A DNA stretch of 64,000 nt from NCBI GenBank assembly GCA_002633005.1, contig NMRA01000450.1:1269-65268 (forward strand). The letters run 5' to 3'. This document shows, one piece after another, positions 10,901-23,900 of this stretch. Each line of letters starts with the position of its first letter. Within the stretch, counting starts at the first letter, position 1. Under the pieces are notes generated by a model. The model was given only the letters and a program-made list of their open reading frames with translations, made no database searches and was not told the origin of the DNA. The translations under genes and the position numbers were made by a program. This stretch comes from Phoronis australis. Taxonomy: Eukaryota > Phoronida > Phoronidae.

Positions 10901-13900
10901 CAATCTGTAGTAATGTGACAACAGCTGAAACTACAGACGTAATCCCCTCACCAATGCAATCTGAACACTTAATCTTAAAATTTGAACCACATTGTGTCGC
11001 TGAAGATGACCGTCGCGGAATCAACATTCAAGGAGTCTCCTGTTTTGCGATTTGGTTAAAGTTTTTTACTTTGTTCCTGCAGAATTCATTCCTTGCCAGA
11101 GCTAAATGATCTTTGTTAATATTCAACGTTTCAACTGGAAATCCTTATAGTCAATATATAACTTCTGCTCTGCTTGTTTCTTAATAACCTTTGGTTACAT
11201 TTGGTTGCAGAGGTCGCTCAAGCCACGTCCCCACCCGGTAAGTGCAATTACGGAATCCTTTGGCATCTGGCTCTGTTCTAGGCGTCGGTACTGTTTGCCA
11301 GTAGGCCCTGAGCTGTAGGGCGGTTTCGTGAATACTTTTACTTGAAAATTTTATTTCAGCGTTTTTCGTGTCATTCATGTGTATGGATTTTAAATACAAA
11401 CAGAACCCTCATTTTAGTGTGCTATATCAAAACTGTCAAAATATTAATATTTGGAGTTAGTGTACTATGTATCACTTGAATAAGAAATGTTGTCTCGTCC
11501 TTTTTAACAGATAAATTTAAATGATGTCACATAAAACAAGTTAAACGAGCAATCGTGTAGTGAAATATTTTTAAATCACAAAGACACCCAGTGCGTCGTA
11601 GTAACTAAACAATTTATAGATTTTTGTTTCCGAGTTCATCAAATCTGCAATTCGTTCTCGGTCATGTTATGCTTAAAAGTTGTTTTGGCAACAAATGTTT
11701 TATTAGAAGTGTCCGGTTGAAATGTACACCAACAGAATTGTGACTGGTTTGATGGGGGCGCGCCATAGGGGGCTGGGGGGCTATATAGCCCCCACTTTTT
11801 TCAGTCCTGAAGCGCCCATGATAATGTGATGTAGTTCCGTTAGATAGATTCAGTCTCATACATAGTCGTTACGTTGTAGAAGTCGCATCAAATGACCAAC
11901 ATTTAAAATAATATGGGACACAGCGTGACATTTCTATTCGGAAATTCAAACTCTGCATTCTTGGATAGAATCACGATATTTATCAATTATTTCCCGCTAA
12001 CGAAAATGACCTATAAGTAGGCCTAAGCGTACGAAGTTACTTAAAATACATCTTTGAACATACCAGATAATATTGAACGTGACTTGTTATGGGTTGACTT
12101 TTTTGCGATAACCAAAGGCAATTGTGATACAGCTTACGTTAATGGGTATAGCGTATTCATTATTGACAGGGCTTAAAGTACAGATTTTTCTGTGCTATGA
12201 CAGAAGATTGTAAAAATAATGTTATTTCTTCTACAAATCAGCAGCGAATGTACCTTGTTTTGTTCTTCCGGCCAGGACAATAAATCAAAACGTTGTCCAT
12301 TAATATCATAGGCCTATTTGTAATTTTTTGTTCACCAGTATGTTATGTGTGTTGTATGAAATCTGTTGTGAAGGGTACGGCCTCATTGCATTACTTCTAA
12401 CCAAACCCGATCGTTTGTTATTTGATTATTTCATTTTAGTGCCTCCAACTCAAAGGCGACAATATGGTGGTAAACGACTTACAGAAGATGACGGTAAGCA
12501 AATGTACACTATCTAAATGCTATCTCATACAGCTCCGGTTATAACAAGGTATTGAATCCGCAAACTCCACTCATTCATTCTGCGATCACGTGTTTTTATC
12601 TTGAATGAGTTACACGAGACCTGGGGGTGGTTTGCATGTTTGCACATGGCATCAGGCAACACCGTAAAACCTGACATGGATAATGGCTATTTTAGTGCTA
12701 AAATGGTTGCGTAAGGTTCATTTTTCCTTATGACCAACATTAAGACAGAAATCAGTCTAAAAGCTGAGACCGAAAGTTAGGGTGCTCAAGAGTATCCCTA
12801 AGATTGGAAGTTTGATCTACACGGTCAAAATCAGTCGTCACTGAAAGTTGTTGAAGAACAATCTTTGTTGTTATTTTTCATAATCTAATGTCCCTAAATA
12901 ATGACAAGTTGAAGATTGTCAGCTTATTTTTCGAGAACCGGAAAAGACGGAACGGTAAGACAATACAGTGCGACTTTCGTGGACAGGTGGAATGATATTT
13001 TCCAGACATTCCAGTGTTTTCTTACGTAAAAGAAATCCCAATTGTATCCACAATGTTAGAAACAAATACCCATTCCTGGCATTTAGAGTTTTACGGACAG
13101 ATTATTCTTGAAACCATGTTTCACACATAACATAGTACATTGAATTCATAACAGTTGGAGAAAGCGTGGCTTGTAAGCTCACCTATTTCAAATCCTGGAT
13201 TCATTTCTGTCCAAGTTAAGACCCAACAGCGAAAACTTGTGTTCCTGAAAAGGTGTTTACAGAACTTTCGTCTTCGATCTTAACCTAGCCACATTTTGGC
13301 TTTAAAACCTTGAATATTTAAATTTCTAGCAAGCGCCGCCGCCGTCTAGTGACTTCCTGGAGAGCCGTGTGAACATTTTTAGTCATGAAAAACAATTTTC
13401 AAGAAAAAACCCAAGTAATAAACTTAAAAACAAATGTAAACATATAAAAGCCCTTGTAATTCTACATATTACGCAATAGTTTTTTTTATAGTAAAATAAA
13501 CAAATGATAAAAACTGCACCTTGTTTCATTAGGGTAACGACCATGCTGGTGGCCGTCCTAAGAATTTGGTCGAGACGTCTGTGAAAACGTAACGCCAATT
13601 CACTGTCTGTTTGCAAGTGAAGTCGGAATCTGAGTTGCCGCCATGCACGAAAGACGTAAAGGCTCCAAATAAACCAAGTTATATACCTTCTTTGTTCTCT
13701 TGGCCGGTTTCGGGTCTTCGTTCGCCAGGATGAAGTACTACCATACTCATTTACATAAAAATAGTCTCGCAAAACAAGACTCGCGAGTTTATAATGGAAA
13801 CTGGTTCTCGGGTGGTTGCCGGCACACTGGAGGAACTGGGGTTGTTTTTTAAATTAGCACTTCATTTGCATATTCACAATTCAATGAGACGATGCATCTT

Positions 13901-16900
13901 TAACGTAGACTCTTTCTTGGTCTATTAAGTCTTAAGTCACTTTTCATGAAACTGCCAAGATGAGCGTGGTAATGTATAAAGACATATTGAACATGCTTAA
14001 ATTATGATTCGAGGAAGTTACACAAATAATTAAAAATAACCTCGGACCAGCACGACAGATCACCAGCAACACGTATCATCTATGTACAAATTACTAGGTA
14101 CACACCAGCTAACATACTGTTAATCAGATGACAACTTCTTTAACTCGATGTGTGTTTGTGTCTATAGTCGTTGCAACAACAGCCCTACATTTTGCCTCTT
14201 TCCCTTTTTAAGAATCCAAAGAACCGTGGGTTACTTCAATAGTAACACGTATTCTTGTAAGGAATTGTCTTCAGCTGAGTGGATAACGGTTATTTTGGCC
14301 CGCGACTATCCCAGTTTGTGAACACTTAGGCCCTTCTCCCACTGGAAAAAAATAAAATATATTCAGAATGGGTAACTTTTCATGTTTTGAAGACATACAA
14401 AGAGTACTCGAAGTTGTGAGTTATTGTCAGGTTTCATAATGGTACTAAAAATATTAACAACTCTGAAAGCGTTCGTGACCACAATCATTTGGAGTAGAAT
14501 CTCGAGCGAACTTGTTGACGATATACTCATACGAGCATTCTTGAAGAGGAGATTAATAGCTAGAAGACTTCACTTGGAACCGTAACTTCACAACTGTATC
14601 GTACCTTATTTTACATTGAGTAATGATTACTAAAATCACAATCAGTATAAACAAATATAAATTGACCTATACGTACCTACATGTGCAGTGCACTTTTCAT
14701 AAAAAGTATGCAACTTACTGATTTCAGCAACTTTTCCGGTATCAGTGTACTGGGAAAGAGAAAAGACGTTTTTAGAGCCTTATACACAGAAGTATGCAGC
14801 GTTGTTAACACCATGAGTGGTTCTAGGTGGTTCCCGGAAGCTGTAATCCCGATCATATCAGAGACCAGCAAAATTACTACAATGTTCGTCATTTAAATTG
14901 TAATATTCTTTAAAAACAAGCAGAAAGCAAGATCTTACACATCTATAAAATACGAAAACGAAAAGCGTTTTTTCGGGTCTTGCGACACAGCACAATTTTA
15001 TTGTTTCGTTTCAACTTCATATTTCAAATGAGAATAATAGGTGAAGTCCTGTCAAAATAAGAAGTTCTTTGCATATAGCATACTATTACAACACATATTC
15101 AAATGAAAATATTATGTGGCAATCTGTAAAGCCACTTAATATGTAAACAGATGAGAAACTAAACTGATCATATCTGTTGTTGCAATTAGTAAGTAGTCCG
15201 TGTTTCAGCGTTCATGCTGTACTTGTTTTTGAAAAGAATGGTGGTTTGGATGATGAGCGGTTGTACATAAGGCAGGACAATTTAAGCAAATCGCCAATAG
15301 ACTGAAGGCTCAAAGATTTAAGTAAGTGCAGTGAGTTTGATATCAAAAGTAGACAGTTTTGGAAAAAAGTTTTTATGAAATTACTCATGTTCTACTGTCT
15401 TATACATATTTAAAATGGACGCGTTTGCTTTAAATGATTTGGTTGTCTGAGTGTATGTTGAGACATTTGAAGGAGGTATCACTATTTTTTGTAAAAGTGG
15501 TTATTTTTATATGATAGTATTTGCAAAGTTTTTGTGTGGATGACTAAAAACTATTTGTTTGTTTTTCGAAGTGTTTAAGGATGTACATGTAGTTTGGAGA
15601 CTACCAGTCAGACAGTTAGTGACAGAGTTCTACATTAAGAAATGCTTAACTGATACTAGTGAGATTTTTATGTTCAGAGGGGTTGTGACAGAAGTGCCTA
15701 TAAGAGCGTGGAGTTGATGGGAATGTGGAATGCACTTTTTATGCCCTCAAGACGTGCATGACTTTCGTCGGGAACACCTCGGTTATTTACGGTACTTCAA
15801 ATTGTCTTTCATGGTTGTTTCAAAAATTCACATGAGCAAATAACAATCATCACAGCAAAAAAATTTAGTCGAGATTAGACGCCAAAAATACGGCTTCAAT
15901 TAGCAGGAACCAACATTGCTACGCGACAGTTTGCCTCTTAGAGCACTGTTAACAATTCTAATTAACACTGCTGAATCAGCGGTACTCCAGCTTATTCTGG
16001 ACGGAATTTGCCATACTTAGTCGCGTGTCATGGCGTAATGACACAAGTTTTCACATACGCAGATGCATGTACATGTATACATAGATTGTAGACAACAGAT
16101 TCGTAACTCTGACATTTTCTTGTGATGTATCTTAGAGGAGGCGCCACCCTCCTAAATCTCCAGTTAGTGTATTGTGACGGTAAATTCTCGCATCTATTTT
16201 ACTGTCTACAACAACGAAACAATAATTTCGAAATTGAAACGCTGTTCAAAGCGTTCCAATAGTAGAACGGTTGGTATCGTGAGTACTTTTGGCAATGCTA
16301 CTTGTCATATAATTGCAAAATTCAATTTGCAGTGCTGTGGAAACTTAGTCCTTAATATTTCGCCTGTATGGCCGAACACCCGGCCACACAACCGCTGACC
16401 ATGATTAGGAGACGACGTACTTGCCTGAAGAAAGACGTGCTAATTTTGCCAGCTGTCGCTCGTGAATAATGACATCATGGCTTGTGCCTTAGATCACAGA
16501 TTTCGTCCACTGAAAATATGCGGAGTTTGCGGCCCATGTCTATGATATATAAATCATATACGAGGAATAATTTGAAGATATATAAATATCCGAGGTGTTT
16601 CAGAAAATATGATATTGTGCTTTTATAAAGCTCGGAAACGTACAGGTTGATGCCTTTAAACAACAAAGAGCGAATGTTGAGAATTCAACATTGACAAATA
16701 AACAGCAGTAAATTACCCGTTAGGTGAATTACCTTGATTAAATTTCCTGATAGAAAGCCTAATGCTATAATTTGGATTAAAAAACTATAACATTTGCATG
16801 AACTCTTAATTTGATTAGTAATTTTCACAAAATTAACTTTTGAAAAGTGGAAATTATCTCCATAAAATTGTTACATGGGAGTACTACTACACCTGTTTCA

Positions 16901-19900
16901 AAGATGCAACAATTAAGGACCCTCTCATTGTATTTGAAATATATGTTTCTTTCTTAATTTGCAGCGTGTTGCGACCAAGATGAAGGTTATTGTGCCATTT
17001 ACGCTGAAGTCACTTGCCGAACTAGCGAACTAACAAGAAGGCGTTGTCGTCTATCTTGTGGACTGTGCACGCAAAGTAGGTGTTTTGTTGTCCTTCGGTT
17101 CCAATGAGGTTAAAATTAAATACTTACTTCACTACTAGTACCAAGTGCCAACCGTAACTCACTGTAATAGAAACATAAAGATTGGACACTGAAAATCAGT
17201 TTGCTCAGAATTTCTACTCAAATATGCATTGAAAACTACGAAATCGTATCTAACAAGTCTTTGAATACATGCACCTTCTTACATTTGATCTCAACAAATT
17301 GTCGCTGATTTGGTGACTTGACGGCGACAATGTCAAGAAGCACCAAAACCATAAATTGAACGAGGGCGTTCACACACATCCGTATTTTTGATGAACGCTC
17401 CCGAAGAAATTCCGAAAGTCGATTTTTGAGCGCCTTCCATCGTCAAACCCTCATCCTGTTGTAACAGTCGGGCTGAAAGAAAAGTAAATATGGGTGACAG
17501 CCGATGACCTGGGCAAAAGTACGAATACTACTTTAGGGCACATAACTTCCACGTAATACAGTGTCCATTTTAATGTATTTAAACTCTGATTGATTTTGTA
17601 AAAACATGTTGTTTATAACTGAAGAACTGAGGTTAACTTGTTGGCTAGCAACATACTATGTTCAGTGATCAGCGTGCTTTCACATATCTATTGGAAATCT
17701 CCGTCAAAAAGCCTAGTAACTGCTGTGCTTCAACAAAGAGTAGCACACAATGAATTGAGAGTTTTGCATTTGTTTTGGAAATTACGTCTCCATTTTGCCA
17801 CTCACACAAGGTTTCGGAGGTTGAGGCACAACAAGTTTGAGGGAGGTGCACTGATATGCCGTAAAATTTAACAATTTCGAAAAATGTCACAAATGTTACG
17901 TTTTACGTCATGTTTAAATTTTATGTTGCTAAGATTCTCCTAAAATGTAATATGTTGTTACACTTTACGCAGTTGTTACATTTTACGTCGAATGCGCATG
18001 CGAGAAATGTATCATTGTTACATTTTACGAAGCCAACATCACAAGCCAAATGAAAAAATCACGAACAAGTGTTGTCTGGCATGGCCAATGGTACCGGAGT
18101 ATTTTTGGACGAGGGGTGCCGCCGGAAAATTTGAATACCTACCCCTTTAGAGAGTGGGATTGGACAAAAAGTTACCCATTTAGAGAGAAAACTTGTGTAA
18201 AAATCACATTTTTGCACAGTTGCGTTCCAGAAATTCAGAAAAATGTATTTTTGTAGAAAATGTTTTGTCGAAAATGGCAACAATTTTGAGAGTATTTTGT
18301 ACTGTGAAAAAGTACACTTTGGGCTGCACTCTTCGTATACCTCTTGTATAGCAATACCTCCGGGATGACGCTGCATAAATTTGGCAAATTATTATTATTA
18401 TTGTTGTTGTTATAATTATTATAATACTTCGTTTTTCGCCGAGGAAATATTATAAAAAGTAGTCATAGCATACATAGATGATGATGTAGCCGTGTATAAC
18501 TGTGTTATAAAACCTGGAATTACGACAGAAAAGCAAAGCATACAACCGTTCTCATCTCTAGAGAAAATAACAAAATAACCCTGGCAATGACGTAAGGATT
18601 ACGCAATTTGGCGGACTATAAGAGTTGCGGTAGTTCTTTAAACTCATCTCTTTATACAAGTGTATAACACCACTCACAGCTCACACTCACTGCACTGAAC
18701 AACTCCTTACAAATGACAATTGGACCAAATATATGCCACAAATCATAAGCATATCTGTCAAATGCCAACTGAAATTTTAGTTTCAGCAAACCAGATGAAA
18801 ATTCAGGTGAAAACGGTGTTATTAAAGAACGCAAAAATGCAACTTAAACCATATAGCGACATCATTTGGCCAAGTACTCTAAGCATATTATTACGCCAAA
18901 CACTGAAATCATAACCTCCGGCCGGGCCTAACCGTGTGGTATTTAGTTAATACAAGCAAATACAATCGATAATAGTTGTAACAGGTTTTGTATTATGGTA
19001 TTCTTTTGTTAATTCAATAAAGTTTAACAATCAATTAGCTTTTGTAATACCGTCTTTTTCTGGTCGTCTGCTTAACATAATGCCGGTCCAGTGGTACCAG
19101 TAGCAGAAGGCTACTTTTCTGTTAATTCATTATTTCATGTTAAATTTATTCCGTACGTTGATTAGCCTATAATTTGTGCTATTTTACATGGAAAAAAACA
19201 CATTAGATGAGCTCAAATTTCGTCGCAATTCCGCAAAGACATATTAACAGAAGCTACCGCTTAGCACTGAAAAATTCGCATAAATGTGCGTCTCAAAAAT
19301 AGTTCACGCGGTATGTACGATAATTCGCCCTCCTTTAAATCGGCTTGAATGTCACGTACCTCTGTATAATAAACCTCAATTTTCACCGTGTACGTTATAT
19401 AACATATATAAGTACGTTATTATTTCTGTTGAGCTTACCAAGGGAAGTGTGTTTACTGAAATGCCGGATACAAAACTTGTTTTTGACCTGTGACCGCCAA
19501 CAAGAACGCTTTAATAATAACAGACTTCATACGTGACCCTGGAAACTCCTTTCTTCTGGAGCTGAAACTGCACTGGGTACACGTTTGACTATATTATCTT
19601 TGTTAAAAATCATAGGGACACATCTATAAATTTGAGCTGACGCATGTGACAGAATTTCAGTGTGTGAACCTCCGTGTGACAAATGCCATGCAAACTCATG
19701 AAATATGACGTCGCTTTCGTAAAATGTAACCACGGTACAATTCTTGCATGTGCATTTGACGTTAATTGTAACAACTCCATATAATGTAACAACTTGTTAT
19801 ATCTTATAAAAATGTTAGGCATATCAAGGCCTACTTATGAAGTAGTTGCTTTGCACCAAACCTCTCCCTTAATCTTGCAACGCGGAACAGTAGGCAGTAG

Positions 19901-20920
19901 CTAAGTGTTAGGATGTTGAAACCTTCATTGTATCGCGTTTCAGAATTCTAGGCGTGGGAGTATAATTCGCTGACAACTTACTTTCGTATTGTTTTTGCTG
20001 ATACAGTAGTTACTGCCCAGCCCACGGAGCCAAGAGCGTACTGGAGTAGGAATACGTAAAGGACGGGTAAGGGGCACTCGCAAACTTGTCGGTCCAGACA
20101 ATGACCATCGTTTCGACCGGCCTTCAAGTCTCTGAAGCTCCTACAGGAAAAATTTCGGCAAATTAAGCGTCACGCTTATTAAAACACATCGATGCCCAAA
20201 TCGACAACTGGCCCTTTTTACACTGTGTGCGTCGGGAGATATGACGTCGCAGTGCAAAAATGGCCAATTGCAGATTTGGGCAACTCAACGACGAAATGCT
20301 CGAAAAAAGTTTGATTACGTAATATTTGTTTTAGTTGGAAGGAGTTAAAGACATCGGCGGACTCCTAAGGGGTCACTCTACGTACAACAAGTATTTATAG
20401 CAACGCAATTTTGATGTTTTAATTACTGTTAGCCATAATTCGCTGAAAAGCTTTCGGTGTATCGAGAGCTTATGTGACCTTCACTGTTCGCAGGCAGATC
20501 GAGGCGATAGTCACCATCTACCGGCGATTGGGCTGAAGTGAGTGGCACAGAGGGGATATTTTGTATTGGCGTGACTTTTAAATGGGTGTCATGTTTCAAT
20601 GAATGGGAAAAGTCATGAGTTTCGGGGTTGCAATAAACAACTGTAGGCGTGGCTATACCAGGTATGTCAGTAAAACTCTAGTACGTGAGTTGACAAATCT
20701 GTTGCTCGATTGGCGTAATGACAAACGAAGAGTTGAAAAGTTACCAGTAACATCCTGTTGCATTACAGCGTGCAAAGATCGACTGCAAAACTGCGCTTCA
20801 TTCATTGATCAATGCCGAAATGTGATGCGCAGGGAAGGGATGGAGTATTATTGTGCCGCCACGTGTAATTTCTGCAAACCGTGTGGTTCTCGTTCCCGAA
20901 ATGTGATCGTGCGAAAATGA
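7825..20920 (+). CDS. Gene 1: three-ShKT-domain secreted protein, 5' end missing
   Basis: Six exons join in one frame: 7825-7947, 11211-11237, 12440-12493, 16965-17075, 20007-20045 and 20769-20920 (stop TGA). All five internal junctions are phase 1. The 167 residues read ShKT, linker, linker, ShKT, linker, ShKT. ShKT modules are compact six-Cys folds common in cnidarian and nematode secreted proteins; some members block potassium channels, others are protease or oxidoreductase ancillary domains. Whether this one has any channel activity cannot be told. No signal peptide exon was found upstream; it could lie in 2.7-7.8 kb or the gene may begin further left. There is no clear AATAAA within 200 bp of the stop; the nearest good one is at 21683. 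The terminal stop and the signal peptide at 26217 separate it from gene 2. Confidence 0.72.
8090..8515 (+). repeat. Diverged duplicate of 1735-2270 (copy B)
   Basis: See the matching blocks listed for copy A. It lies in gene 1's first visible intron. The flanks do not match (copy A has no ShKT exon 150 bp upstream), which favours an interspersed element over duplication of the gene exon. Confidence 0.6.
8516..10140. other. Intron sequence, nothing firm
   Basis: This is AT-rich intron of gene 1. A minus-strand open frame near 9800-9930 ends at a GTGAGA site but has a poor acceptor and no recognised domain. Short inverted gcgac motifs lie at 9168-9270. Confidence 0.4.
10141..10335 (+). repeat. 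Direct repeat, copy 1 (about 195 bp)
   Basis: This matches 10645-10838 in order: ttatgttcgac..a.gtccc, ccgtttcca, accgaat..agggaatt, gaatgat.ac.gtaca and aataataat.tctggaaaga. The copies lie about 505 bp apart in the same orientation. Confidence 0.7.
10645..10838 (+). repeat. Direct repeat, copy 2
   Basis: This is the partner of 10141-10335. The stretch between them is unlike either copy, so this is a spaced duplication or two insertions of one element. Confidence 0.7.
11211..11237 (+). CDS. Gene 1 linker micro-exon (27 nt)
   Basis: A strong acceptor (catttggttgcag) and a consensus donor (GTAAGT) enclose only 27 nt. They are phase 1 on both sides and code for VAQATSPP between split codons. 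It keeps the frame open between exons A and 12440-12493. Low-complexity Pro/Thr/Gln content fits a spacer between domains. Confidence 0.55.
11750..11830. repeat. G/C-tract mobile-element fragment
   Basis: A short inverted structure, gggggctatatagccccc, sits inside a block of G runs. The look is of a small non-autonomous element end; family unknown. Confidence 0.35.
12440..12493 (+). CDS. Gene 1 linker exon (54 nt)
   Basis: The acceptor is atttcattttag and the donor GTAAGC, with phase 1 on both sides. It codes for PPTQRRQYGGKRLTEDD, a basic then acidic hydrophilic spacer. It contains paired basic residues (RR, KR) that could be processing sites, though that is inference. Confidence 0.6.
12494..16964. 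other. Large gene 1 intron
   Basis: A 129-codon open frame occurs on the minus strand at 13383-13772 without splice context or recognised domain. On the minus strand a 31-nt stretch at 14706-14736 is framed by an excellent acceptor (ttttctctttcccag) and GTAAGT, but it has no partner exons. I see nothing else I can support. Confidence 0.35.
16965..17075 (+). CDS. Gene 1 ShKT exon B
   Basis: This 111-nt exon is phase 1 at both ends, with acceptor ttcttaatttgcag and donor GTAGGT. It holds a complete ShKT Cys set ending TRRRCRLSCGLC. The two adjacent cysteines at its start (CC) leave one unpaired or part of an alternative pairing. Confidence 0.8.
17163..17460 (-). mobile_element. Inverted copy of the 24971-25838 TIR element end
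   Basis: Blocks aacataaag.ttggacact, tttgctcagaattt, ctactcaaat.tgcat, acgctcccga and catcgtcaa.ccctc match the right half of 24971-25838 in the opposite orientation. The other end is missing, so it is truncated. Confidence 0.65.
17885..18035 (+). repeat. Dispersed repeat family (ttgttacattttacg), copy 1
   Basis: It repeats ttgttacattttacgtcga, followed by atgcgcatgcgagaaatgt. It is shared with 38930-39190 (same strand) and 19600-19830 (inverse). Confidence 0.6.
18100..18330 (+). repeat. Dispersed repeat, inverted copy at 40640-40755
   Basis: It shares gaaattcagaaa, ttttgtcgaaaatggca and neighbouring spacing with the reverse complement of 40640-40755. The open frames here (18050-18256, 18059-18376) come from this repeat and are not genes. 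Confidence 0.5.
18385..18425. repeat. ATT/GTT microsatellite
   Basis: An imperfect run of att and gtt trimers. Confidence 0.8.
19600..19830 (-). repeat. Dispersed repeat family (ttgttacattttacg), copy 2
   Basis: This is the reverse complement of 38930-39190: shared tatagatgtgtccct, ggttcacacact, actcatgaaatatgacgtcgc and the gttacatta/atttgacgt core. The plus copy carries about 40 bp more near its 3' end. Confidence 0.65.
20007..20045 (+). CDS. Gene 1 linker micro-exon (39 nt)
   Basis: The acceptor is ttttgctgatacag and the donor GTAGGA, phase 1 on both sides. It codes for VTAQPTEPRAYW, close in character to the 11211 linker. It is optional: exon B joins exon C in frame without it. The weak donor keeps confidence modest. 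Confidence 0.42.
20769..20920 (+). CDS. Gene 1 terminal ShKT exon C with stop
   Basis: The acceptor is cctgttgcattacag, phase 1. It encodes a complete ShKT domain (CKDRLQNC through YYCAATCNFC), a short basic tail with one extra Cys, and TGA at 20918-20920. The extra tail cysteine could pair intermolecularly. Confidence 0.8.
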
Positions 20921-23900
20921 AAGGGCTTGATAAAGACATCAACAGGGTCGTTTCTTTCTCATTACGTCGTCATTTACAGCTCGATGTACATACAGTGTAG
21001 TTTAGATAAGAGAGCTTGCCAAATGCAAAATGCTTTCAACGGATGTCGAATACATGCGTAATATTTGATTAGTGACTAAAGGTTTGATTCCAGGTTCCAA
21101 GTTCTGAGTCAATGTATTTAATCTGATGAGACGATTCCTGTACACAACATAACATACTTTTAGAGAGCTTCTTTCCGCATTATCCTTTATGTTCATTTCC
21201 GACAGTGATACTGAACTGTATAGGGTATGTAGAAACATACTTCTAAGACTAAATGAGTAGTAGATGAATCTACACAGGTGCGTACCTACCAAATTTGCAA
21301 ATATGCATGTACGTTGTGGACAAAAATTGAAAAATGGAGCTATAGAATTATTGAATGACTCTTATTTAAAATCTTGTAAAAGCAATGCACAACTCAATTG
21401 TGATAGTCTCACTTCTAAAAACGAGCAAAACTTTTGTTAACATCACAGTTTGTGACACGGTTTGCGCGTGTCTATTTACGCCCCTGCAAATTTTGAAGTA
21501 TTTTCACATATTACTTTTATTAACCTTCGTCTATTTTGCCATTACTTGATTTCAAAGTTTGGTAAGCTTCAGATTGTTTTGATCTCGTAGCTGTAAGATG
21601 GCATAGTTAAATTAGTGTAGTAGAGATTTGTATTGTTTCAAGCATGGTAACCCATTGTTAAAATCTTGTGAAGTTCACGGGTAATAAATATAACCGTATC
21701 CACCGCTTTTCGACTGTCACTACATAACCACAAGCATGATTTAATATCACAATAGTTCCTACAACATGGTGCAAGAAGTGTCATACTGAATGGTCTGACC
21801 TTACTGTTAATGTATAAACCCATAAGGTGAATGTTTCACGATTAGTCAGAAATTTGCTCTTACTCTCCAATCAGCAACATCTATGAATCTGACGTGAGCC
21901 AAAAATCAAAATCTCTGAGAATAAACACCTAACCCCTAGTGGGCAAAGTAATGTCTACAAAACATTTTCAGACTACGATTTGGTAACGCATAAACCTTCC
22001 TACCATAATTGCGAAGCGGTAGATTATGACAGAATTTCTGTTGTCTTTTACCAAACATACCCCAAATCTTTCAGGCTATGGGACAACTGTCGTTGACGAA
22101 CAGTACTGGGTCAGCCACTGAATTGAAGCGATCAATTGCACACTCTTGGAGCAGAAAAGGCGTGCAACTTTTTCTTCGCGTGCGTGAGCGCGCGCGTTAG
22201 TACATCTGCGTGTGGGCATGTTCGTTAGACATTTGAGTGACATTTTTCCAACATTGTAAACAAATTCAACGTCTTCAAACAGCGTGGGTCAAAATTTAAA
22301 AATAATAGCTTAGATTGTCTGTCAATGAGCAATAAACAGTGCCAAAAATAATAAAATAATTATTACTGGTTTCAACCTCGGACATATTGTGTTATGATAT
22401 GTAAGTTCAATAAATAACGAATCGAAACAGTTCCGTCGTGTTGTTAAGTTCCGCTAGCGGATCTGGGATGTCCCCGCAAATAACAAGCTTCTGTACAGGC
22501 CAAACTGCTCAAAAGGCCGTTATGGAAATTGGCAGGTGCGTTTGTACTGACATGATCACGACTGGCGTGGATTTTCAGATTGGCCGAAATTCTACCGACT
22601 GATCCGCATCGAATAATCGTGTTGATATGCTGTAATGATGGATGCAGCTGCAAAGGTCTGTATGCACAGCTTGGAACATTCAGAGCAGGACAATGCAACA
22701 AGAACTATTTTGTAATCATATAGATTAATGCCATTGAATCGTTCAATAGATCAAACATCACGTATTGTGACACGAAACACCTTGCTGCGTAGTGACTGTT
22801 GTTTTTCAGATGGCACTTACTGAATTACTCGCAGTGCATTTTGGGATAATGCGATGATTTCGTTACTTGCCATTCATGTAACTAGTATTAAAATCCGATT
22901 AAAACTCACTTTGAAGAAGCTTCTACGGTCTCAGCAAATCTTTTAAATTCTGTACTTACCACGAAAGGTCGTGTTCTTTGGGAAGTTATAAAATAAAATG
23001 TTCATTTAGTTGACGAATTGCAATAAAGCGGCACACACCAATACCCCATACCACCAGAGAGATTCTTCCGCTTGCCTCGTTTTCGCATTAGACGGCCGAT
23101 CTGTGAAAATGTAGAATGAGACTACTTTGTTTTGGACATAGCCGTGTACAATTGCGAATCTATTTTCGTATCTCGTCAAGGTCATTCAAAGAAGGTAACA
23201 TTAAATTGCAATCTTCGAGCAGAAAAATACAGAAAACAAGAGCAGAAAATACACAAAACCTACCGAGAGATGGCGTACATGAAGTAATGTTCCAAGAGAC
23301 ACTATCCTACGTATCGCGGAATTACTTGAAAGGAAACACCAAAGATGAAAACAACGGTTAGTGTACATTGAACTTGTAATATTTCCTGAAAATAATTCAG
23401 TAACAAAAATATGTAAAATTGTGTTTACCGAGGAATCGGCCTCTGAGTTGCTGACGATAATACATGTATTTAGCAAATAAAACTGAGACAGAAATGTCAG
23501 ATAATCAGTAGTTCTGCACCAGATGTTACGTTCAGGACCTGTTGAGTGGTATTTATACTGCTGCAATTCTATTAACTTTAAACTTTTTGGGGACAATTTG
23601 ATGATTAAACCGGCTAACTACGTCGAGTCCTTATTGATCAACCTTTTGAACTTTCCATTCCAAGGTGCTCTGTTAAAGTAGTCGTCCCGGGAGTGCAAAG
23701 CGGAAACAATTTCACATGGCCTTATTGCAGTGGACTTATCGAACGAGCATTGGATAAAAGACGGGAATATTGAAGTACGCATACACATCACTAGCCAGCC
23801 AGCTAGCTGTATAAAGACTGTTGTCAAAATACAGCTTGATACCACTGTATGTTTTTCTTCCAGAGACCCCGAAATTGCACACAGCCAGGGTAGTTCTGCT

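Noticed and set aside
13383-13772. 129-codon minus-strand frame
   Set aside because: No domain, no splice context; its hydrophobic end comes from an AT-rich tract.
20490-20540. Possible extra exon after ttcactgttcgcag
   Set aside because: The phase-1 frame needed for gene 1 meets a TAG; only frames incompatible with the neighbours stay open.
23201-23596. 131-codon minus-strand frame overlapping an 81-codon plus frame
   Set aside because: No splice sites and no recognised family; two overlapping frames on opposite strands suggest chance in non-coding DNA.
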